A stretch of DNA of 12,015 nt from an uncultured Alistipes sp. GTDB lineage: Bacteria > Bacteroidota > Bacteroidia > Bacteroidales > Rikenellaceae. Positions 6,642 to 12,015 of this stretch are shown in pieces. A program made the position numbers and the translations under genes. The stretch is taken from contig CALBQR010000029.1 of NCBI GenBank assembly GCA_937899895.1, forward strand, positions 1 through 12,015. Direction: 5' to 3'. A model generated the notes under the pieces. That model was not told the origin of the DNA, ran no database searches, and saw only the letters and a list, made by a program, of their open reading frames with translations. Position 1 is the first letter of the stretch, and every line of letters begins with the position of its first letter.

Positions 6642-8519
6642 TTATTCGATGGTTACACCAGGATAAGTCTCAGGATAACCGTTCGGATAGCAGAACCAAG
6701 GAATCGAGCACTGGTAGTACGGAGTGTTACCGGGAACAGGACGCAATGCGCTCAAACCGGGGATATTCCACATATACTCCGAGTTGTAACGAGGACGGAT
6801 ACGGAATACGGGCGAACCCTCCAAGTTCTGGGTCTGGCTGAAACGGCCACGGTAGCCCTCAAAGTTTGCAGGAGCCAAGTAGTAGCCCTTGAATACCTTG
6901 GTAGCATCATCGTCGCGCTTCTGCTGAAGCTCGTTCGAAGTCCAACCGTTATCAACGTGAGGATACTCACCGGTGTACTCTACATCGTAGAAGTTCTTAC
7001 GCATATCTACCCAAATCTCCGGCGAACCCCAAGGATAGAGAGCAACGTACTTCTGCATCATAATGTGCGACATAGTCAGATCCTCGGTAGTCAACTGACC
7101 TACGAACGGACCAGCCAAGTACTCGGCAGCAGCCTGATCGAAGAGAGCCTTAGTGATCTTATCACCACCCGATACGCTCTGCTCATTCTCAGCAGCCTTA
7201 CCGGGCTTCAAGTACGATGCGGTGAACTCCATATCGAGAGCGATTGCCTCTTTCCACCACTGCAAAGCCGAAGCCTTATCACCCATACGGTAGTAAGCCT
7301 CTGCAACGCAGAACTTGATCTCAGCAGCATTCATCAGGATATAAGGAGCCTTGTCGTGATACAACCAACGACCCTGACCATCGAGGGTAGTGCTGTTGGT
7401 AGTAGTCCAACGACCCCAAACGGTGCAACCGCTGTAGTAGCGATGACGCTTGATCGAATCAAGGTTCTCAATGTTCTGGAAGCAGCTATCGCTGTACGAA
7501 CCCAACTTTGCAACAACACGGGGATCCCAGTGGCCCTCTGCGGTTACGTTGGTGTCAGTGATAATCTGAACGGGGTTCAGCATATACTTGTAACGCGAAT
7601 CCCAGTTGATCAAGGTATCCTCGCAAGCGATCTTGTTACCCTCCTCATCGAACAGAGGAATACAACCGGTCATTACGTCAACTGCATACTGCATCTGGCT
7701 GTAACCAGTACCGAGGTTACCACGAGCGGTACCCCAGAAGTTGTTGTATGCGCTATAAGGCTCATCGGGACCACCACCGTTTACATCAACGGTAGCATTG
7801 TCTGCATTGGTGAGGATAGCCTTGTCAGCGTAACCAACCAATACGGGAGCGATCTCCGATACGAAGTTAGCCTTGTTAGCCAACGACGAGAGCTGAACGA
7901 TCTTACCAGCGTAGCAGAACTTAATCCACTTCGACTTGTCGCCGTAGTAGATCCAGTCGTTACCGGTCAACTTGGTACCATAGAAAGTGTTGTCCTCCAT
8001 CGACAGGTACTCGATAGCGGTGTCATACCACTCGTTTACCTTATCGTAAACAACATCCTGATAGTCATAGTCGAACGAAGTACGACCCGGCTCAAATGCC
8101 TGAGTCAAGATTACATCACCGTGATACTTGGTCAAAGCATCCCACGAGAACGCCTTGATTGCGTAACCGATACCTGCCAAAGTCCACTGCTCAGCCTCAA
8201 CAGCCTGGTTGATCAAATTTTCAAGGTTCATACCCTGATTCCAGTAGGTCATACGCCACTTCTCACCACCGGTATCCGAAGATGTGGGGTTAACGTGGCC
8301 CGAATAGTTGCTGTTACCAGCCATCATACGGGTATAGTCATTGGTACAGTAAGTTGCATCCCAATAGATACCCTGGAACTGCTGAATCACACCCGAAAGA
8401 TAGAGGTGTGCCTCTACGTAGTCAGGCGCATCCTTATTGACGTTGACATCAAGCCACTCTTCGCAGCTGGTGAAAGCTACAGCGGCCAACATCATAACAC
8501 CTGCAAATATCTTTTTCAT
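6642..8519 (-). CDS. SusD/RagB-family nutrient-binding outer-membrane lipoprotein
   Basis: Partner of the SusC transporter encoded just upstream. SusD proteins sit as lids over SusC barrels on the cell surface and bind the incoming glycan or peptide. The protein has 625 residues. Its lipoprotein signal peptide ends in lipobox FTSC with Cys19, then EEWLDVNVNKD, the usual SusD start. The N-terminal helical region holds family-typical blocks: WNQGMNLENLI (93-103), GYAIKAFSWDALT followed by GDVILTQAFEP (134-144), and WYDTAIEYL. Later come helical segments such as AAEIKFCVAEAYYRMGD and ALQWWKEAIALD. It best resembles the SusD-like group that begins with a DVNVN motif. It is longer than many members (often about 500-550), with an aromatic- and proline-rich tail. 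The gap to susC is 38 bases. The substrate cannot be inferred. Confidence 0.93.
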   Translation of the reverse strand: MKKIFAGVMMLAAVAFTSCEEWLDVNVNKDAPDYVEAHLYLSGVIQQFQGIYWDATYCTNDYTRMMAGNSNYSGHVNPTSSDTGGEKWRMTYWNQGMNLENLINQAVEAEQWTLAGIGYAIKAFSWDALTKYHGDVILTQAFEPGRTSFDYDYQDVVYDKVNEWYDTAIEYLSMEDNTFYGTKLTGNDWIYYGDKSKWIKFCYAGKIVQLSSLANKANFVSEIAPVLVGYADKAILTNADNATVDVNGGGPDEPYSAYNNFWGTARGNLGTGYSQMQYAVDVMTGCIPLFDEEGNKIACEDTLINWDSRYKYMLNPVQIITDTNVTAEGHWDPRVVAKLGSYSDSCFQNIENLDSIKRHRYYSGCTVWGRWTTTNSTTLDGQGRWLYHDKAPYILMNAAEIKFCVAEAYYRMGDKASALQWWKEAIALDMEFTASYLKPGKAAENEQSVSGGDKITKALFDQAAAEYLAGPFVGQLTTEDLTMSHIMMQKYVALYPWGSPEIWVDMRKNFYDVEYTGEYPHVDNGWTSNELQQKRDDDATKVFKGYYLAPANFEGYRGRFSQTQNLEGSPVFRIRPRYNSEYMWNIPGLSALRPVPGNTPYYQCSIPWFCYPNGYPETYPGVTIE

Positions 8520-8557
8520 ATTATATAATGTATTATTTGTTCGTTGTTAATGTTCGC

Positions 8558-11500
8558 TTAGAAAGAGAGGTTTACACCGAACGAATAGGTACGAGGTGCG
8601 GGAATACCCCAAACATCGTAACCCTGACCACCGGTACCACCGCCTGCAGCAGACATAGTGTTACCAACGGGGTCAACGCCCGAATAGTTAGTCCAAGTGC
8701 AGAGGTCGTTAGCTGCTACGAATACCGAAGCCTTCGAGATGAAGCCCTTGGTAACCTTCTTCAACCAAGTTGTAGGAACGGTGTAGTTCAAGCGGATCTC
8801 AGCCAACTTCATATAGTTTACGTTCTTCTCGAACCAGTCCTCATCACCGCCGGCGAAGATCTGAGTACCTGCATAGTTCATCATATCCACTGCGATAGTG
8901 TTCTTGGTCGGGTTGTCGCTGTTCTCAGCACCATCCTTCAAAACGCCATCGAAGATGTAGTGGCGGTTCTCACGCAGACGAACTGACTCCCAGCTCTGAC
9001 CCTTGGACATCATAGTACGCATTGTACCGTTTACTACGCTTGCGCCGAACATACCCGATACCATTGCGCTCAGGCGGAAGCCCTTGAACGACAGGTAAGT
9101 GGTAGCACCAAGATTCAGCTTAGGATTACGGTCGCCCAATACGCTCCAATCCGACTCAGTCAGAGGAGTACCGCTGGTGGGGCTAAGAAGGATATCGCCA
9201 TTCTTGTTGCGCTGGTAAGCCTGACCGGTAATGGTAGTGATAGGATAACCCTCCTTAATACCGTTACGCAGACCACCTGAGTTCCAAGTGTAAGCGTTGT
9301 AGTACTCCTTCAAGTTCTCAGGCAGGTCAACTACGAGCGACTTGTTCTGCGACATATTAATGCCCAAGTTCCAACGGAAACCGTTGTCAGCGCGGATAAT
9401 GTCAGCGTCGATGTGGCCTTCCCAACCCCAAGTCTTAAACGAACCTACGTTCAAGTTGTTGAGTACGAAACCGGTAGCATACGACATACGGAAACCATTT
9501 ACGATCTGGTCATCGCAGAACTGCCAGTAGTAAGTGAAGTCGAGGTTGATGCGGTCATCTACGAAACGACCCTCAACACCTACCTCATAAGAAGTATTCA
9601 TTTCAGGAACCAAAGCCTTGTTAGGACCGGTGAAGCCATACTTGTAACCACCGCCCCACAGACCGGTTGCCTCCAAAGCGGGGTCAATCGACAGCGGGCT
9701 AGCGTCCTTACCTACCTTCGAGAATGCACCACGGAGCTTCAAGTAGTTCAACCACTTCGACTTGTCGAGACCCTTGATCTCGGTGAAGATGAACGAACCC
9801 TCAATCGAAGGATAGAAGTACGAGTTGTTCTCCTTGGGAAGAGTCGACGACCAGTCATTACGAGCACCTACGGTCACGAAAGCCATATTGTTGTAACCCA
9901 ACTCAACACGACCCGAGAGAGCCTGCAAGCGGCGGGTAGTCATAGCCTTCTTCGAAGTGATGGTCGAAGGAGTACAGTTGTTAAGCGACAGAAGGTCGAT
10001 TACGAGGAAGTTCGAACCATACGACGACAGACGGTTAGTCTCCTGATGAGTCTGGTGGTAACCTACCTGTGCCGACAACGAGTAACGACCATCGCACCAG
10101 TCATTCTGGTAACCAGCGATCAAGTTGATGTTAATGTTGTTAAGGTTGTTCTTCGAGATGTTGTACGAACCACCGTTATCCGAATCAACAACGGTCTGGT
10201 TGTAAGTACAATAGTAGGGGTGACGAGCTACGATATAGTTCGAAGCCGAGAAGTCCCAACCGAACGATGCACGGAAGAAGGTGTTCTTAACGGGAGTAAC
10301 AACAGCGGTCAACGATGCAGTTGCACGGTCAGTCTCATCGTAGTTCTGGTTCTTGTACATACCGAACAAGGGGTTGATCTGGTCGTCATCGATATAGTAC
10401 TCAGGCAGACGCATATGCATACCATCCTCTGCCAACCAGTTGCTCATATCGTCAACCGAGGGCCACAAGTAAGCGTAGTAGATGGGGCCCGAAGGACCAC
10501 GACCGATCTTGGTGTTCGACGACTTGATATAAGCAACCGAACCATCAACGTTCAACCACTTATTAACCTCAGCCTTACCACCAAAACGGATAGTCATACG
10601 ATCCAGACCGGTAGTCTTAACAACACCGTCGGTGCTCAAGAACTCTGCCGATGCACGCAACGACATCTTATCCTTACCTGCCTGAACTGAAACGTTGTGG
10701 CGGTGCGAGAAACCAGTCTGCAGAACTGCCTGAACGTTATCGTATACCTTTACATTGTCAGGAATCAGACCACCGAAACGGTTCTGATAGTAGTAGTTAG
10801 TTGCGCCGTAAGCACCGTTAGCATACTTGTCCTGAATCTCAGGCCAACCATAAGCCTTCGACCACGAGAAGTTACCGCTATACGAAACAACGCCCTTACC
10901 ATCGGTGTTAGAACCCTTCTTGGTGGTGATGATGATAGCACCATTCGAAGCATCCGAACCGTAAAGTGCAGCTGCAGCAGCACCCTTCAATACAGACATG
11001 TTTTCGATATCTTCCGGGTTGATGTCCATTACACGGTTAGAGTAAGTTGTACTACTACGAGTTTCACCACCATAACCGCTATTACCAGTTACCTGAGTAG
11101 AGTTATCGTAGATGATACCGTCCACAACGAACAAAGGTTGGTTTTCACGACCTTCTGATGCTGAGTTACCACCACGGATAGTAATGGATGAACCTGCACC
11201 GGCAGCACCTGATGATTGGGTAATGTTCACACCCGGCACCTTACCGGCAAGTGAGTTTACCACGTTGGTATTCTTGTTCTTCATCAATTCTTCGGATCCA
11301 AGGTCAGATACAGCATAACCCAATGCCTTTCTTTCCTTCTTGATACCCATTGCAGTTACAACGACTTCGTCCAAAGTTTCAGAGTCTTCCTGCAAGGTTA
11401 CATTGTAATTGTTGCCGGCACCAACCTTTACCAAGAATGTTTCGTAACCGATGTACGAAATTTCGAGGATATTGCCCTGAGCGGCGTCTACGGTAAAGTT

Positions 11501-11716
11501 ACCGTCGATGTCTGTAACGGCACCTGTACTGGTTCCTTTTACTACAACGGCAGCACCGATTACCGGTTCGCCTGTAGCGGTAATGACCTTACCTGTTACT
11601 TTCTTTGTTTGCTGAACTGTCTGATGAATGCCTTCCTTATCAGCGAATGCCGACTGAGGTGAAGCCATTCCTAGTAAAGCAAGCAACACAAATGAATAGT
11701 AATAATTCTTCTTCAT
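8558..11716 (-). CDS. SusC/RagA-family TonB-dependent outer-membrane transporter
   Basis: Outer-membrane barrel that imports oligosaccharides or peptides, powered by TonB, paired with the SusD protein downstream. The protein has 1052 residues. The signal peptide is about 1-25 (cleavage likely after SAFA). A carboxypeptidase-regulatory-like beta domain follows (about 39-108, with GEPVIGAAVVVKG and YIGYE). Then come the TonB-box region LDEVVVTAMG (115-124), the plug (about 128-267: SLAGKVPGVNI, ITIRGGNS, PLFVVDGI, VLKGAAAAALYGSDASNGA) and a long barrel ending YSFGVNLSF with the terminal Phe. There is no STN domain, so it does not look like a sigma-factor-signalling transducer. Codon use breaks sharply between about 11003 and 10910: all 15 glutamates before are GAA, and 24 of 26 after are GAG. 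First gene of the operon, with a strong promoter and a long leader. Confidence 0.97.
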   Translation of the reverse strand: MKKNYYYSFVLLALLGMASPQSAFADKEGIHQTVQQTKKVTGKVITATGEPVIGAAVVVKGTSTGAVTDIDGNFTVDAAQGNILEISYIGYETFLVKVGAGNNYNVTLQEDSETLDEVVVTAMGIKKERKALGYAVSDLGSEELMKNKNTNVVNSLAGKVPGVNITQSSGAAGAGSSITIRGGNSASEGRENQPLFVVDGIIYDNSTQVTGNSGYGGETRSSTTYSNRVMDINPEDIENMSVLKGAAAAALYGSDASNGAIIITTKKGSNTDGKGVVSYSGNFSWSKAYGWPEIQDKYANGAYGATNYYYQNRFGGLIPDNVKVYDNVQAVLQTGFSHRHNVSVQAGKDKMSLRASAEFLSTDGVVKTTGLDRMTIRFGGKAEVNKWLNVDGSVAYIKSSNTKIGRGPSGPIYYAYLWPSVDDMSNWLAEDGMHMRLPEYYIDDDQINPLFGMYKNQNYDETDRATASLTAVVTPVKNTFFRASFGWDFSASNYIVARHPYYCTYNQTVVDSDNGGSYNISKNNLNNININLIAGYQNDWCDGRYSLSAQVGYHQTHQETNRLSSYGSNFLVIDLLSLNNCTPSTITSKKAMTTRRLQALSGRVELGYNNMAFVTVGARNDWSSTLPKENNSYFYPSIEGSFIFTEIKGLDKSKWLNYLKLRGAFSKVGKDASPLSIDPALEATGLWGGGYKYGFTGPNKALVPEMNTSYEVGVEGRFVDDRINLDFTYYWQFCDDQIVNGFRMSYATGFVLNNLNVGSFKTWGWEGHIDADIIRADNGFRWNLGINMSQNKSLVVDLPENLKEYYNAYTWNSGGLRNGIKEGYPITTITGQAYQRNKNGDILLSPTSGTPLTESDWSVLGDRNPKLNLGATTYLSFKGFRLSAMVSGMFGASVVNGTMRTMMSKGQSWESVRLRENRHYIFDGVLKDGAENSDNPTKNTIAVDMMNYAGTQIFAGGDEDWFEKNVNYMKLAEIRLNYTVPTTWLKKVTKGFISKASVFVAANDLCTWTNYSGVDPVGNTMSAAGGGTGGQGYDVWGIPAPRTYSFGVNLSF

Positions 11717-11904
11717 AAGTTTGTTTTCTTTTAGAATTTAAGGAATATAGTTTGTTTATAGTTTTTAGGCTTTGTATATTTCCATGTACAAATACTTTTG
11801 ATAGATAGGATTTCTATCTGATTGGTTTATAGTGTTTTCTCCTTTCCCATAGGCAGCTTGTTTTTATCAATGCTTTATTAGATTCGAACGTTTTATTAAC
11901 AAAT
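11717..11904 (-). promoter_or_regulatory. Long AT-rich 5' leader of the susC operon
   Basis: If transcription starts about seven bases after the -7 element, the leader is about 190 bases. It contains a small hairpin (AGATAG at 11803-11808, CTATCT at 11814-11819, 5-base loop) and a weaker one near 11775-11798. It also holds two minute frames of 7 and 6 codons (11827-11850 and 11765-11785). I recognise no riboswitch. Long leaders before susC genes can be targets of small RNAs or RNA-binding regulators in Bacteroides; no such target is recognised here. Confidence 0.5.
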
Positions 11905-11910
11905 TTCCAA

Positions 11911-11942
11911 CAAATATATACGTTTTTTTACAACTGAGCAAA
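11911..11942 (-). promoter_or_regulatory. Promoter of the susC-susD-lipoprotein operon
   Basis: The minus strand has TTTG at 11939-11942, then exactly 20 bases, then TATATTTG at 11911-11918. This matches the Bacteroidetes housekeeping promoter consensus (TTTG, 19-21 bases, TAnnTTTG) in both boxes and spacing. The spacer includes a run of seven A. The DNA upstream (11943-12015) is AT-rich, and I see no gene or clear operator in it. Confidence 0.85.
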
Positions 11943-12015
11943 GGAATTCTAAAATAAAATATTGTGCTGAATCAGAAGTAATACATTCACATGATTTTTC
12001 ATTTAAAGAACAATA

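Noticed and set aside
11765..11850. Two tiny upstream reading frames (7 and 6 codons) in the susC leader
   Set aside because: Frames this short are expected by chance in AT-rich DNA. No attenuator structure pairs with them, so they are not called as genes.
1..12015. Searched by eye for CRISPR repeats, insertion sequences, tRNA or rRNA genes, and defence or toxin genes
   Set aside because: None seen. No repeated spacer-repeat pattern, transposase motif, or unexplained gene cluster is present.

Overview
All seven protein genes in this window lie on the minus strand, so the window reads right to left. Product families, gene order and promoter signals point to the Bacteroidales. The evidence is a SusC/SusD pair, surface lipoprotein signal peptides, promoters of the TTTG/TAnnTTTG type, and a tig-clpP-clpX cluster without Shine-Dalgarno-led starts. 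The strong preference for GAG and TCG codons suggests an Alistipes/Rikenellaceae-like genome rather than Bacteroides proper. That genus-level guess is inference.

Right to left: (1) About 300 bases of AT-rich DNA hold a near-ideal Bacteroidetes promoter (-33 TTTG, 20-base spacer, -7 TATATTTG) and a leader of roughly 190 bases. (2) A three-gene nutrient-uptake operon follows: a SusC-type TonB-dependent outer-membrane transporter, its SusD-type surface lipoprotein, and a third lipoprotein of unknown function. Gaps are 38 and 41 bases, and a strong intrinsic terminator ends the operon. No carbohydrate-active enzyme or regulator is in view, so the substrate cannot be named. (3) A protein-quality-control operon tig-clpP-clpX (trigger factor, ClpP protease, ClpX unfoldase) starts from a TACCTTTG -7 element. 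It has a long hairpin between tig and clpP and ends at an intrinsic terminator after clpX. (4) A transketolase gene runs off the left edge. Its likely promoter overlaps the clpX terminator.

The most notable observation is a sharp codon-usage break inside susC. The first ~240 codons (signal peptide, carboxypeptidase-like domain, TonB box, most of the plug) use GAA for all 15 glutamates. The remaining ~800 codons use GAG for 24 of 26. This suggests a mosaic gene (recombination, shuffling or gene conversion between SusC paralogues), or else an assembly chimera. I see no CRISPR array, insertion sequence, tRNA or rRNA, and no convincing undescribed multigene system. The rest is ordinary chromosomal housekeeping plus one SusCD-type locus.
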